From Glaciozyma antarctica PI12 (lineage: Eukaryota > Basidiomycota > Microbotryomycetes > Kriegeriales > Camptobasidiaceae), in contig KZ627153.1 in NCBI GenBank assembly GCA_002917775.1, positions 1,005,638-1,069,637 on the forward strand: 64,000 bases of DNA. Reading direction: 5' to 3'. The translations under genes were made by a program, and so were the position numbers. Positions 44,699 through 57,649 of the stretch are shown here, piece by piece. A model generated the notes under the pieces. The model worked only from the letters and a program-made list of their open reading frames with translations, ran no database searches and had not been told where the DNA came from. How positions within the stretch are numbered: position 1 is the first letter of the stretch; every line of letters starts with the position of its first letter.

Positions 44699-47600
44699 CT
44701 ACAGATAACTCGCCACCGCAACCCCCTCCTCCCTCTCCCTCCCCCCAGCTCCAACAACAACACTCTGACTCCTCGCGCCCAACCACCCCGGTCTCCCGAA
44801 CGCGAATTCAAAGAACCCCTTCCTCTCCACCACCGCCGTCGGCCCCAGTTCCAACCCCAGTCCCTCCGACTTCCCCTCCCTCCCACGCGCTTCCCGACTC
44901 GCGGACCTCGTCCTTTCCTCCCTCCCCGTCCTCCCGCGTCGCAAGATTTCCTCCTCCGTCAAAATTGGTTCGATGACAGGCGACTCGGTCCCGATCCTCA
45001 GCGCCGCTCTGACCGCCTCGAGAGCCCGCTCGTCGGAGAGGGTAACGACGATCCGATCCCCCTGTCGACGTTTCCGGGCTTTGCGCGCTCCTTCCGCTGG
45101 CGAGGAGGTCTGCTTCTTCGGCGTCGAGCGACCCGATTCCATCTTGGTTCCTCGACGAATGGAGAGGAAGAAGACGAGGGCCTTGATGTCCTTGACGATG
45201 TCTTCTTTGCTCCTTTCCCTACGGGCGGCGTAGAGCTGCTTCGGCCCACTGGTGCGCCGGTCGTTTGCGCTCGAACGAGGGGAGGTCGAAGAGCGGCGAT
45301 GAGGGCTGAAGAGGCTTTCGAAGGAGGTGAGGAAGGAGGGAGCTTGATGACGCATTGGAGGTAGCAGGTGAAGCCTGCGTCGTCCGATTCGAAGGGGTTG
45401 GGAAGTTCGACGAATGGCGTCGAATGGCGTCGAAAAGAGGCGTCGTCGTCTCGGACGTGGTAGAGGATCCCGGCGCATCGAAGCGCGTACTTGATGTAGC
45501 TCGTCTGCACCACTTCATCAGCTTCCCCTCCGCCACAGAGCGAAAAAAGAACGCACCGAACGACGAATCGGCTCATCAGTCGGGTTGAGAAGGACGATCT
45601 CGATTGGCGGTGGGTACGGAGCATAGTCGAATGCTGGCGCCCTTGGCGAAGCAGGTAAGGAGTCATAGAGGCTCGCCCAAGGACTCGACGGATCGGGCGT
45701 CAAATCCGGCGACGAAACCCCACTCGCCTGCCCCCTCACCCTACTCGACGACCTCGACGCGAGTCCATTCGCGACCGTCTCGAGGGAGTGCCTCGAATCG
45801 TCCATCGAGAGTATCGGGAGGTCGAGAGAGTGTCGTGCGGAGGTAGGGACGAACGTCGTGCTCTTGAACTCCTTCTTCCCCTCCCTCTTCCCCTCCTCCT
45901 CCTCCTTCCTCCCCTCCAGCGGCGCACAAAACGCATCGAACGCTTTCATCCGCTTCTCCCCGTCGATATGCATGAACCCCGCTAGCGTTCTCCGAATCCT
46001 TTCGTCCGGAATAGCGAGGAGGGCATCGACGATTTTGTCGGAGAGGGCGAAGAGGGAGGAGTGGGAGATGCCGAGAGGGTATTTGGTGGGAGTGAGGCAG
46101 CGGAGGAGGGTCAGGCCAAGGCACCAGATATCAACTTCGGGGCCCTGTTTCGGTCGTTAGCGAGAGCGTTTGAGATGACGAAGAGGGAGAGCGAGGACGA
46201 GGAGGAGGGAGGGAGAGGAAGAAGGACGGACCCAATACTTGATAGTCCCACTCGGTTCTCTCAAGCCTTTCCAAAGCTCAGGCGAATGGTATGCCGGACT
46301 CCCACAGCACGTCGTCAGCTTCGCCTCGCTGGACGAAAAGTGCGTCGCCAGTCCAAAGTCGACTAGCTTGAGAAGGAGAGTCGGCTGAGCGCCTTCCTCT
46401 ATCGGAGGAGTGACACGAATGAGGATGTTCTCCGGCTGCGAAGCGAATCATCAGCTGCATTCGAGCGAGGAATCGACGAAGGGACGCACCTTGATATCCC
46501 GATGGCACACCCTCAAAGGCTCATGCAAGCTCTTCACCACGCTCGACAACTGCAACAGAACCTCCCACGCCATCCTCAATTCCAGCACCGCGCCCGGGGA
46601 GTTCGTGACGAGGTTTTCGAGCGTCACGGAATCGCGGAGGCTCTCTTCGACGAGGTAGAAATGGCCTGGCGTGCGGACAGTTTCGAAGACCTGCGATGGC
46701 GGTCAGTACGGATGAGACGGAGGTGAGTAGAAGGAGAGGAGGAAAGGGGAGAGAGGGGGAGACGAACTTTGATGAGGTTCGGGTGCGGGAGTAGCTGGGC
46801 GAGGATGGTTGGTTCTCGTAGAAGACGGGTGGCGATGAGAGGGTGGTGTGGATATAGTGGGGTATGTTTGAGAGCGTACTGCGTCGATCGTTAGCCCTCC
46901 TCTTCCCAGATCCTGGCTCCAACGCGGACTCACCTCGGCGTCCCCCTTCCGCGCTAGCAGCACCTCGCTGAATTTCCCCTTGCCCAGGCTTACGCGGTTC
47001 GCTTTCGGCGGTAGAGGTGCGGAGGAGGAAGAGGGAGTGGGGGAGGGTGAGGAGGAGAGGACGAAGGTGTAGTCGCCGATACCGAGGGGGAGGAGAGAGT
47101 CGAGGTCGAGCGAGTCCACGGTGTAGATTGGTTGTTGGATCTGCGGAGGTGGTGTTAGAAAGGATAGTTTTAAGCGCACGGGGCTGGAGAAGTGGTAGTG
47201 GAGATGCGGGGGAGCTGGCACCGTGCCTTCGAGCTGGCTCGAAATCCCGAGAGCGATACGAGGGCTCCCTCGTCCTCCCAATAGTCCTAACTGGGTCGAG
47301 CTCTCTCGCGAGAGACGAAGCTCCGGCGCCAGTCTCGAGTCAAAAGTCTCACCAACCCCGATTGATCCCGGTCCTTATCCCGGGAGCCCCAGGTCCTCCA
47401 GCAAGCTCCAGTGCAGTCGATAAGGTCATCAAAGATGTCTCAATAACTCCTCTCCTCCAGCTGTAGCAGGGTAGGCTACCAGACTACTCGCTTCGCACAC
47501 GACGTCGGCGGAAATCAATCGCAGGAAGGGAACCTGGCGGTGCCAAGTCTCCCCCCCACTGGAAGCTGGTCGGCTCGCCGTGCGAAGCAGACCGACTGAA

Positions 47601-48310
47601 GCTGGACAGGTCAGGCAGAGCGCCGCTCCCGACTACAAACTGCACACGTCCTTGAGCGAACTCAAGATCCGTATCTCAGTTGCGTCGAGATAGCTCCCTT
47701 CCAACACGCTGCTCGGGTGAGGTCGCGATAAGCCTACCACTTCCACAGCGCCCACCACAGCACCAACCACGCTGCTTTGAGCTACAGAAGCACTCGGATC
47801 GAGCCTGCACAGCTGCAGACTCGATCTCTGTACACCCTCGCCAGCTCAGCTGCTCGCCTTCCCTCGTCCTCCCTGAGCTCACTGCGCCCTCCCTCTAGCT
47901 GCGATACGGCTTTCTACGATCGTAGCATCTCCCTACCCACAGTACACCTCCCAATCCCAGCACAAACCAGCAGCAGTACTCACCTGCCATCTCACAATCT
48001 CCTCAACCCTCGGCTCCCCTCTCAGCCCACTCCCTCTCTCTACCTCCTCCCGCTCGCCCTCCACCTCCACCTCTCCTTCCGCATCCCCCTCCTCCCCACT
48101 CTCACTCCCAGCTCCCACCACGAACGCAACCGCCTTCCTCCTCTTCTTCTTCGGCGGTGGTGCTGGGACCCAAGGTTCTCGAGGAGCGAGTGGTGCGGAA
48201 GAGGAACGAGTGGTGAGAGGGGAGAGGGAGGCGGGGGCTGGTGAGGGCGTTGGAGGACGGGTGCGATAAGAGGGATTGGAGGAGGAGGGACGATGGGTTG
48301 TTGTGGCCAT
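44699..48310 (-). CDS. Protein kinase with long C-terminal extension
   Basis: Serine/threonine kinase, about 770 residues, likely CAMK-like. The ATP loop is VSLGKGKFSEVLLARKGDAE, then the lysine in YALKHTPLYPHH, catalytic loop CHRDIKPENIL, KLVDFGLATHF and a GSPAYHSPELW activation segment. GPEVDIWCLGLTLLRCLT follows. Exons join in phase until the C-terminus, where TSYIKYALRCAGILYHVRDD and KLPPSSPPSKASS must be linked to RSKEDIVKDIKALVFFLS by a 41-nt GT-AG intron (45236-45276), shorter than the others. The N-terminus is joined to the kinase domain across an intron of about 840 bases (47143-47983), long for this genome. The start ATG may be 48310 or 48475; the latter adds an acidic stretch. The acidic and serine-rich C-terminal tail suggests regulation. 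Function and substrate are unknown. Confidence 0.78.
47143..47983 (-). other. Unusually long intron in the kinase gene
   Basis: The exon ending EIVRWQ (donor GTGAGTACTG) and the next exon beginning IQQPIYTVDSLDL (acceptor CTAACACCACCTCCGCAG) join in phase 0. No coding exon is convincing between them. Most introns in this window are below 100 bases. A hidden exon or a different upstream start is an alternative. Confidence 0.5.
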
Positions 48311-48475
48311 GAGCGAGCTCGCCTTGTCGTCCTTGTCGTCGTCGTCTTCTTCGCCGTCGTCGTCGTTGTCGTTGGCTGTTACTGTCGACTGAGCCTCGCT
48401 GTTGAGGTTGCTTGGCTGAAGAGGACTCGAACAGAGAGAGAACTCGATCTCTCTTTGCGAGGTTTGACGTACCAT

Positions 48476-49689
48476 TTGAATATCTCTAATCTCAACATTA
48501 CCCCAGACGCCAAACGCCGAGGACTTTCGAACTCGTTCCTCCTCCTCGCCCTCGCTGCCGAATCTCCTCAAGGCAGCTCCCCAGCAACCTTACCCCAGGA
48601 CTCCAGGAGCCAGCCCTGAGCCCACCTCTGCTCTCCCCTCGCGTTCCTATCTCAAAAGAGGCGCGGGCCGGTCCTCCCTCCGTCCTCCGGCTTACCGCCC
48701 TCTCTCTGATGACGGAGATCCACAAAACTCTGCTCCCAGCCTGAGCAAACGGGACTGCCGTGGAGGGAGCGCGTGGAGGATCGAGGACGATATCGCGCTA
48801 TCGGGGAGTACCCGCGGTTGTGGAGGTCTCAGCTGGGCGTACGATGGCTCGATCAGGGAGATGAACTCGCTGAGGGACTGCGCAGGAGCGACGGGCTTGG
48901 TGAGGGGGACTGGGATAGCGACCGGGGTGGTGGCCTCGCTCGAGACACGCGAATACGGCGGGAAGGGCTGGCTGGGGCAGGTATTGTGCGCCGCTGCTCT
49001 CTACCTTTCGCGACGAATCCCCTGCTCGTCGAAGAGCTCTGCCTGAGTCCAGCGCGAGTACTTTGGCCGCGGACGCTATCACGCTCACCGATTTACCTCG
49101 CTCCTCCATGCTCTCCGCGGCTGAGCCTGCCAGATCGACTTCTCCTTCCCCACCCGCTCAAGACTTTATACACCTACTTCCTCTCGTGCAGGGCAGACTC
49201 GTAAAGTCGCTCTTTGCGAGCTTCGCCGCCTGCAACAACGGAAGCTGCATTCTCCTTCAAGTGCGTTCCTCAATTTCCGCACCGAAGGCTCACGCTCGTC
49301 ATTCAGCGCGTACTTCTAGACCCCATTCACTCTCGCCTAAAGAAAGTCTAGCTCCCATCCCTAGCTTCCGACGCGCGCTCTTCATCGCCTCCCTGCGAGA
49401 TTCGTCCTTTTGGCGCATCCTCGCTTTGAGTCCTTTCCTCTCCCGCACCGAGCCCGACTCAACCAAAGCCTTTCGGAGGGAAAATTCGCCGAACGATTGC
49501 GCGCGACGCAGTGGGACGGGGGACAGTGAAGAAGCGGAGCATGATGCCAGTGAGCGAAGCGGCGAGTAGGTGTGCGGCATCGCAAATCAAGTTCGTGCTC
49601 TCGGGAGAACAGTGCGAGCGAGAACGATGCGACGACGACGAGAGCGGTGCTTCTGAACGCTGAGATGGAAATGGGGATAATCAGGATTG
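48476..49689. other. Intergenic region upstream of the kinase gene
   Basis: About 1.2 kb before repeat copy B. Open frames here are compositionally biased, and the one at 48293-48619 (poly-valine) is the antisense of the acidic start of the kinase. No recognisable gene. Confidence 0.4.
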
Positions 49690-50710
49690 ATACGCAAGAG
49701 ACCGAGGCGGTGGAGCCGTCGAGAAAAAGCTTGAGGGAAGAGCACGACGAACCGACGTTGCGCTTTCGACGACGAAAGCGTCTGCCGTCTTTGACAGCAG
49801 TGGTGTCGTCGGATTTGAGAGCAGTGCGTGCTAGGGCAGTAGTACCGAAGCAGTGGCGGAAAGCGACGCAGCGAGGTCGACGAGCAGCACCACGCCGTCG
49901 TCCCGTTCCCCGCGTATCAGCTAGCGTCAATCTCTGTTCCGCCCAGTCTCTCCCCCAGCAAGCGCACACAACGATAGAAGGAAAGAGTCGAAACAAAANN
50001 NNNNNNNNNNNNNNNNNNNNNNNNNNNNNNNNNNNNNNNNNNNNNNNNNNNNNNNNNNNNNNNNNNNNNNNNNNNNNNNNNNNNNNNNNNNNNNNNNNNN
50101 NNNNNNNNNNNNNNNNNNNNNNNNNNNNNNNNNNNNNNNNNNNNNNNNNNNNNNNNNNNNNNNNNNNNNNNNNNNNNNNNNNNNNNNNNNNNNNNNNNNN
50201 NNNNNNNNNNNNNNNNNNNNNNNNNNNNNNNNNNNNNNNNNNNNNNNNNNNNNNNNNNNNNNNNNNNNNNNNNNNNNNNNNNNNNNNNNNNNNNNNNNNN
50301 NNNNNNNNNNNNNNNNNNNNNNNNNNNNNNNNNNNNNNNNNNNNNNNNNNNNNNNNNNNNNNNNNNNNNNNNNNNNNNNNNNNNNNNNNNNNNNNNNNNN
50401 NNNNNNNNNNNNNNNNNNNNNNNNNNNNNNNNNNNNNNNNNNNNNNNNNNNNNNNNNNNNNNNNNNNNNNNNNNNNNNNNNNNNNNNNNNNNNNNNNNNN
50501 NNNNNNNNNNNNNNNNNNNNNNNNNNNNNNNNNNNNNNNNNNNNNNNNNNNNNCTAAGCCGAGACGTTGCTTTACTCCGTCGACTTGTTGCCGGTACACC
50601 GTGCTAGAACTTCTCTGAGTTAGTGAGGAACATCGTAGCTCCATCAGCGCGCTCGAACGAAGTCAAACGGACGTGTAGTTCTCGCACAATCTGGTCCCGC
50701 CTCCAGCACT
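49690..50710 (+). repeat. Interspersed repeat copy B (gap inside)
   Basis: Second copy of the repeat family, same orientation as copy A. The left part matches copy C further upstream than copy A does (from roughly 49690), with a small internal deletion. The right part shows the shared CTCTGAGTTAGTGAGGAACA and CACAATCTGGTCCCGCCTCC. The interior 49999-50553 is unknown. Boundaries are approximate; right-hand similarity ends close to 50710. Confidence 0.8.
49999..50553. other. Assembly gap (555 N) inside repeat copy B
   Basis: Unknown bases in the interior of the repeat. Confidence 1.
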
Positions 50711-50897
50711 TCTCCCGCCGCCTCCCTCCCTCAAATGCTGCTTCCCGACCTTGTCCAGTTCTATCGCTGCCATCGCGAGAGTCTGCTCCAGTAGGCTCAA
50801 ATTTCAGGAAAAGAGCGCGAGTCATCAAGCTCTCGACCTAGGCAACCAGCGCAACACAAACACTGCCTCGACCTTTCAAGCGATACTAAGCACAGCC

Positions 50898-53800
50898 CTA
50901 CTCCTTCTTCGCCACCTTCGTCCTACTCTCCGCCTTCCCCTCGCCTTCGCCATCGTCCCCCCGCTTCCGCTTCACCGGCGTCGACGTCGAGGACCTCGTG
51001 CCCCTCCGAGTCGCCGCCGGCTGCTCCTTCTCCTTCTCCTTCGCTCCACCGACCCGAGGCAGCAGTTCGCAGGTACCCTCGTGCCAGACATCGACGCCGA
51101 TGATCCTCCTAAGCGCCGATCGCACGTCCTCCGCTTCGATGAGATCCTCCGCCACTCCTCGGTCGGCCTCCAGCCCCCCTCCGCCCAAGTGAATCGCCTC
51201 GGCTTCCTCAATCGCTCCAGCAGGTCCGAGGTCGCGAGCGGCGTAGTCCGCGATCATCTCCTGGGCGGCTTGAGAGGCGAGAGCGCACGACGGGACGAGG
51301 AAGACGTATGGCGGGGAGGAGGGGAGATCCTTCGAAGTGATTTCGAGGCGAGTGAACTCGCAGTTGCTTCGAGTGACGGGGAGATGGGTGATGGTGCCGC
51401 CAATGGAGCGAGTGCGGGAGTGAAAGGAGGCGGAGGTGGAGGGAGCTGCGTTGCCGTCTTGCGGGAGGCCGGCTCCGAGAACGGGGACGGCGGTCGAATG
51501 GACGTGGTGGTGCAGCCGATGAGGAGCCGTCCGGGGCGCTGAGGTCTCCTTCACAGGAGGAGATCCGGCTACGGCTTCCTCTTCTCCGCTGACGACGTCC
51601 CGCAAGCGTGAGCCTTCGCGCGCTCCTCGTCGACGCTTGCTCGCAGATGGCGACGCGGATGGCGGCGGCGCGAGACTCGCTCCGCTGTCCGATGTCCTGG
51701 GGCGCTTGCTTCGCGAAGGAGACTCCGTTTCTACCGGAGTGATCGCATCGCTGGCTGCGACCCCGCTGTTGCGTGCGGAGCGACGGCGAGCGGGTGCGGT
51801 CGAGCTGATGGCGCCACGCTCGGAGACGTCCGATTCGGTAACAGAGCGTTCGTCGCCGACGGGGGAGGTTTCGGACGTATCGTCGTCGCCGAGGGGGGTG
51901 GGAGGAGCGATGCTGGAGGGCTCGGGAGAAGGACTGGGGCCAGCTTGCGTCGCAGAGCCTCCGAGCCGAGAGGATTGTCGACGAGGGGCAGGCCGTGCGT
52001 CGAGAGAGGACTTGGTGGTCTTCGAGGACGGGGCAGCCTTCGCCGCTCGTTGAGTAGGCGCCAGCATGAGCTCGTCGTCCGACTCCGAGTCGACGGCGGC
52101 GATTGTTGAAGGAAGGGGATCGTTGTTGGACTCGCTCCTTGCGTCGAGACGAACGACTTCCGAGCTGACGGCTCCGCTCGCGCTTAGGTCGTCCTCAGCA
52201 CCGTCTCCCGCGTTAACGTGGACCTCGACCTGCTCGGACTCGTCCACGGTGATGGGAGAGGGCGAGAGATCGGCCAGATCAACGAGAAGGTCCGGTACGT
52301 CGCTGGGCGTCGTCGCCGCCTCCTCGATGATGACGGTGTGAGGAATGCCTGAGGCCGACGTGTCGTCCTCTGCGGAGATGGGCTCGATGCGGGGAGAGGG
52401 AAGGAGGGACGCTTCGTCGCGAGGAGGGGAGTTGTCGTCGCTGGGCGCCTGGTCGTCCGCATCCATCTCGACGATTGTCGGCTCCTCCATCGCGTCGGCG
52501 CTGGTAGCGGCGTCCAGCGGCTCGGCAGCCGTTTCGTCTCCTGCCCTCTCCTGAGTAGGCGCAGGAGCTGCTTGCTCAATCTCAGCGGCGGGAATCGACG
52601 AAAAGGGGTCGGGAGAGTCCTTCGCGTCGTCCTCGACTGCTGCTGGCGCGAACGGTTCCGACAGCTCAGCGACGGGCTCTTCGACGGGCGCAGCGGGAAC
52701 ATCCTCATCGAGGACGACATCCTCAAGAGGAGACAGCTCGACAGGTCGATCCGGGTCCTCCTTCAGCGCCGCAATAGATCCGCCGTCGACGAGCATCTCG
52801 TCGTCCTCCGGCTGAGCGTCCTCCGTCTCCGGAGCTGCAGACTCGACCGGCAAGTTCATGGCAGCATCGAGGACCGGCGACAATTCGGGTTCGACGTAAG
52901 GAGGGAGGGAAAGGATGGAGGCGAGGTCGAGGGGGTCGTCGGCTGGAGGATCGAAGAGTGGTAGCCTGGCGGCGGAAGATCTGGCTTGCGAGGGGAGCAT
53001 CGTCTCTAGCGCGCCATCCCAGTCGTCCCCCGTCGTCGGAGGCGCAGCGTAGGACCCGGTGAAGGCATTCAGCAGCGCATCGATCTCGGCCTGGCTGTAG
53101 GGCTCGTCTCTCGTGGCGTCGGGTGCGAGGAAGGCGTCGGCGGGGAGGTAGAGTGTAGGCGGAGCAAGTGCGGGAAGAGATTCCGCGGTGGAAGCGGTCA
53201 AGGCGTCGAATCCGCCTTGCTCGTTGTAGGAGGGCGAGTCGCCGAGCGGAGGCATCTGCTAGCAGGGTCAGACGATTCCTCGGACGAAGCGAGAGGTCTC
53301 ACGTTGTCAGCGAAGGTAGGGATATCCTCGTCGACAGCAAACGGCCTGAAGATGAGCTGGTTCTCGTCGGTGGCGAGCTGATCGTCCTCCGAAGCGACAG
53401 GCGCCGATGCCGGATCCTGCTGTCCGAACCGTCAGCTCAAACGCCCACAGCCAGCAGCGCACGACGTACGAGCAGCTGCAGTTCTTCTGCGGGTGGTGGA
53501 GAAGATGCTATTGTGGTAGCATCTCCAAAGCGAATCGGCGTCGAAGGATCCCAAGCTCCCGCGGCGATCACGTTCTTGACGCGCGGAGGAGAAAGCTCGC
53601 GCTCCTCGACAGCACCCTGAACACGCCAGTCAGCATCGACGAAATGCGGAGGAATAACCGAAAGTCGCACCTGGACCTCCCCATCCTCCGTGCTCTCGTA
53701 CGCCAGCGGCTCCGACGAGTCTGCCCTCCTCCCGTTCTGAGACTTCTCTCCCTCTCCTTCCTCGCCTGAGCTCCCAAGCACAATGGCCTCCGAAACGACC

Positions 53801-56800
53801 ATAGTCTCTTCCTGCGGCGCTTCTCCGAGACCCAGCACGTCGCCCGTGCGAAGGACTCTCATTCCCTGCCCCTCCGCCGCCTCCCCAGCGGGCGCATCCT
53901 CCACTCCCTCCTCGTACTCGTCGTTGTCGAAAGTGATGTGGTCCGCAGCAGCTGAAGGCGAAGAAGGACGGAGCGGGGAAGAGGCGCCGGCGGCGGGAGG
54001 TGGCGAGACCACTACGAGGGGAGAGGAAGAACGGTCTGCGACGGGGGGAGGGGAGACGACGTCGGGCGCTAGAGAGTAGTCGGCGTTGGTGGTGGGCAAG
54101 GAGAGGGGTTTGTGGGCGGAAGAGAGGCCGAGGTCGGCGTTGGCGGGGGAAGAGTCGTCGTCGTTCTCGAACGGAGGGGAGCCGGGAGACTGGCGAGGAG
54201 AGGCGGGAAGGGGCGAGGCAGAGTCGCGGGGCTGCTGCTTGCGAGGCGATGTCGAAGAGCGGTCGTTGCCGAAGTACTTGGATGTGGTGGCGCCGTCGTC
54301 CCTGTCCTCGTCTTCGACCGCATCCTCGTCGAGCTCGTCCTCCCCCATTTCCACCTCCTCCTCCACCTCCTCCCACGCAGGAAGAGGGATGCCGCCGGGA
54401 CCGAGGAGAGGAAGCCGTTCGCCGGGAAGCTTGAAAGGAACGAACCTGTGGCGCTTATGAGCACTCGCGTCGTCGACCTGCTCCTCCTCGTCGCGCTCCT
54501 CCTCGTCGTCCATCGTCTCATCGTCGTCCCCCGGATCCTCGTCAAACTCGTCCTCGCCCATCTCGACCTCCTCCTCCTCGAGCGCAGGGTACATTACGCC
54601 GCCATCGCCGAGGATAGGACGCCGATCGCCAGGCAGCTTGAAAGGGACGAGCCTGCGGCGCTTCTGCCTGCTGTCCTCCTCCGCGACGTCGACCGCGCCG
54701 ACCTCGAGCGGTGCACGCCGACCGTCGTCCTCCATCGCGACGAGCTGCGCCGCGAGTCTTCGGATCTGATCCTCGTCGAACGCCTCCTCCGTCGTCGCCG
54801 GGCGGTCGTCATCGCTCGATCCTCCCTTCGCAAGCGCCACGACGTCCTCCCACTGTCCCTCCTCCTCCTCCTCCCCTCCCTCGACTTCCCCCCCCTCAAC
54901 TTCCGCCATCGTCCGTTCACCAGTCTCCCCCGCCGCCGCCCTCGCGTCGATCTTGACATTATACATCGCGGCGACCTTGTCCATCTGACGCTCCAAGAAC
55001 TCGACCCGCTCCCCCTCGTCGTTCTCGACCGCCGACTGGAGCGCATCCGCGACCGTCTCGAGGAGTTCACGCAGGGTCTTGAGGTCGTATAGCTGAAGGA
55101 TCCCGGGTTCGAGCGAGTCGTCCGAGGCGTCGTCGTCGTCTTCTTCGAAGGAGGAGGCGGGAGAGGAGAGAGCGGGAGAGGGAGAGAGGGTGAGAGCTCG
55201 ACCTTTGCCTTTAAGGTGGTAGGGGATTCGCGTGCCGAGTGGCTGCAAACGGCATCAGCACCGCCTCCTCAAACGGAATAGGACGGAACGCACCTCTCCA
55301 TCATCGTCCTTCTCAACCGAAAGCGTCCTCTCCCTCCTCCTCGTCCGCCCAACATCCTCGCTCCCACTCTCCTCAACCCCAGCGTCCGAACTCGCGTCCT
55401 GGCCGAACCACTCTTCCCCATCACTCTCCTCCTCCGCTGCGGTCACCTGCACGCCCCACCGCTCTTTGAGCATCGAAGCGGGGACGGCGTTCTCGGCGGC
55501 TGAACCCTGCTCGCTCGTCCCGTCCTCGGATCCGGAGCCGTACTCGACGAGCGGGATCGGAGCGCTCGACTCGACGACGAGGTTCGCAGGAGGCGAGCTC
55601 GAGCGGTGGTCCTGCTCGTTGAACGAATAATCGTTCGCCGCCTCCGGGTCCGCCATATCCTCCTCGTGGTTCTCCTCCTCGAAGTCGCGGACGGGAGAAG
55701 GAAGGGAAGGGGGTTCGAGAGTGACGGCGAGGTCGGCATCGTGTTCGTCCTGGGAGCGCTCTTCCTCGACTCGGTCGCCCCTCGTATCTCGAGCGCGCGC
55801 GATGACTCGAGCACTAGGAAGGTCCGAGTCGTCGTCGTAGATCGAGTAGTCGTCCCCGTCCTGCGACCCCTCCTCCTCCTCCATCACCGGCATAGCGACC
55901 TCGGCGCTGGGCGGAAGCTCGTCGTCGTAGAAAGAGGAGCCGACTCGGTCTGGCGCTCCGTCGTCCTCGATCGAATCCTCCCTCGACTGCGAGGCGAACT
56001 CCGCCCTAGCCGGCTCCTCCTCCTCGTCGTACACCGAGTAATCGTCTCCATCCTGCGAGCCCTCCTCCTCCTCCCTGGGCAGCATCGATCGCTCCTCCTG
56101 CTCCGCCCTGAGCTGCGCCACAAGCTCCCCCGCCGACGGAAGGTCCGCCGTACTATCGTACTCCTCCAGCTCGTCGCCCTCCTCCTCCTCCGAAGACGAC
56201 CCCAGCTCGATAACTTCGACAGCTTTCTCCTTTAGTTCCTCCCGCTCGACTGATTCCGCGTACGATCCTTGGTCCGAGTACTCGTCCTCCTCCTCCTCGT
56301 CGTCGAGTGCAGGCCTCGAGAACGCCTTAAGCCGGTCTTCGTACGACTGCTCCTCGCTCGCGTAATTGTCCTCCTCCTCCGACTCCTGCTCGTTCTCGGG
56401 CGCCTCGTACGGCAGTGCAGGTCGACTAGCCAGGGCGTCGTGGTCGGCTTCGATAGACTCGAGGACCTGGTACTCGTCGTGCTCCCTGCAACGCACTCAT
56501 CAGCTCCCCCCCCCCCCCTCGGCCCTAAGGCAAGATAAACGCACTTGGCCCTCTCCTCCTCCGCCACTTCCTCATCGACAGCTTCCTGCGTATCCTCCTC
56601 GTGCGCCTGCTCCTGCACCACCTTGACTTCCCCAAACACGTCCTCCCCTTCCTCGCTCTCGACCCTCTCCACAGTCCTCCTCATCCTCTCAGGCCCTTTC
56701 AAAGCCCTCCTAATGCTCGCCGTGATATCATCCACAAAGTCGTCGAACGCTGGTGCCGAGAGGGCGTCGAACGGGTTTCGCGAACGAGGGGTGAGCGTAG

Positions 56801-57183
56801 GGGTGGAGGCGGCGGGAGCGGGAGAGGGGTGGGAGAAAGGGGAGGAGATGCGAGGGACGGAAGGTCGGAGGGGGACGGGAAGGGAAAGGGTAGGGGGAGA
56901 GGGAGGGGCCGGAGAGTGGGGGGTGGAGAGGTCGGCGCGGGGGTGTTGTTGGACATGAGATCTGCGACGAGCAGGTTAGCGGGGTCACCTCCAGCGGGTT
57001 CAGGTGCTCTTGAGGAGGGGTTGTTCGCGACGGGGCAAGCTGCTCGTACCCCGCGCCCAGCTGGACGCACGCGTCGTAGAGGGAGCGCGCTTCATCGCTC
57101 GACAACAAGCCGTCCAGCTCTCCTCCTTGACCGCGACTGCTCCCATCCAGTCGGGCACTCCCTCGTCCGCTCCTAAACCCCAT
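50898..57183 (-). CDS. Very large acidic low-complexity protein, probably nuclear
   Basis: About 2,000 residues from six or seven exons that join in phase. It starts MGFRSGRGSARLDGSSRGQ at 57183 and reaches the NPFDALSAPAFDDFVDDIT segment through a CTAAC/GCAG intron. The first half is strongly acidic with near-repeats (EEEEGSQDGDDYSVYD and EEEEGSQDGDDYSIYD, linked by LPSAG/LPPSAE-like segments). In the middle a basic module occurs twice, about 85 residues apart: RRRLVPFKLPGDRRPILG and HRFVPFKLPGERLPLLG, each followed by an acidic run. The last third is Ser/Glu-rich and ends in a more ordered region (HRLHHHVHSTAVPVLGAG, ITHLPVTRSNCEFTRLEI, IIGVDVWHEGTCELLP) and a basic KRKRGDDGEGE tail. I do not recognise the family; a chromatin, nuclear-pore or kinetochore scaffold is only a guess. 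Confidence 0.75.
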
Positions 57184-57649
57184 CACCTCGTCCTCTCCCG
57201 CGCGCCGCCGTAACTGAGGCTCGAGTCGCTGCACTCGGCCCCTCCGCCTGAGCTCGCCCTGCTCTTCCGCCTGTGCCACCCCTCGCCCAGGCTCAGGCTC
57301 TGGTGACTCACCTTGCGTGCGCTCAGAATCCCATCCGGGATCGAAACGAGTGGGAGGAGCTCCCCTGCCTCGAGCTCTCTCCAAGCCTGAGTGAGGGGGT
57401 GCTACTTGAGGCCAAGTTGCTACTCGCTGCCGAGCTCAACTCAGGAGAAGAGCGAGCTTTCTTCTCCTTGCAGTCTTGGCCCTCGTAGCCAAAATTCAAA
57501 CGATCGTAGGCTTACCAGCAGCAGCGGAGGAGGTGGTCTCGTTGTTCACCAGAAATCTCGAAACTTCAGCTCGCTCAGCGAGAACACGCTCTCAAATTAA
57601 CGGATCTCTCCCCAATGTTAACTACGGGCTACAAAGTGTCCATCCCCAC
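57184..57649. other. Intergenic region between the acidic gene and the MFS gene
   Basis: About 470 bases, upstream of one minus-strand gene and downstream of another. It presumably holds the promoter of the acidic gene. The open frame extends to 57384 without an ATG. No conserved protein. Confidence 0.4.

Noticed and set aside
48293-48619. Plus-strand frame with a poly-valine membrane-like stretch
   Set aside because: It is the antisense of the GAC/GAT-rich acidic start of the kinase gene, and no other feature supports a gene.
49382-50644. Open frames of about 350-420 codons on both strands
   Set aside because: They cross the N gap of repeat copy B and are not evidence of a gene.
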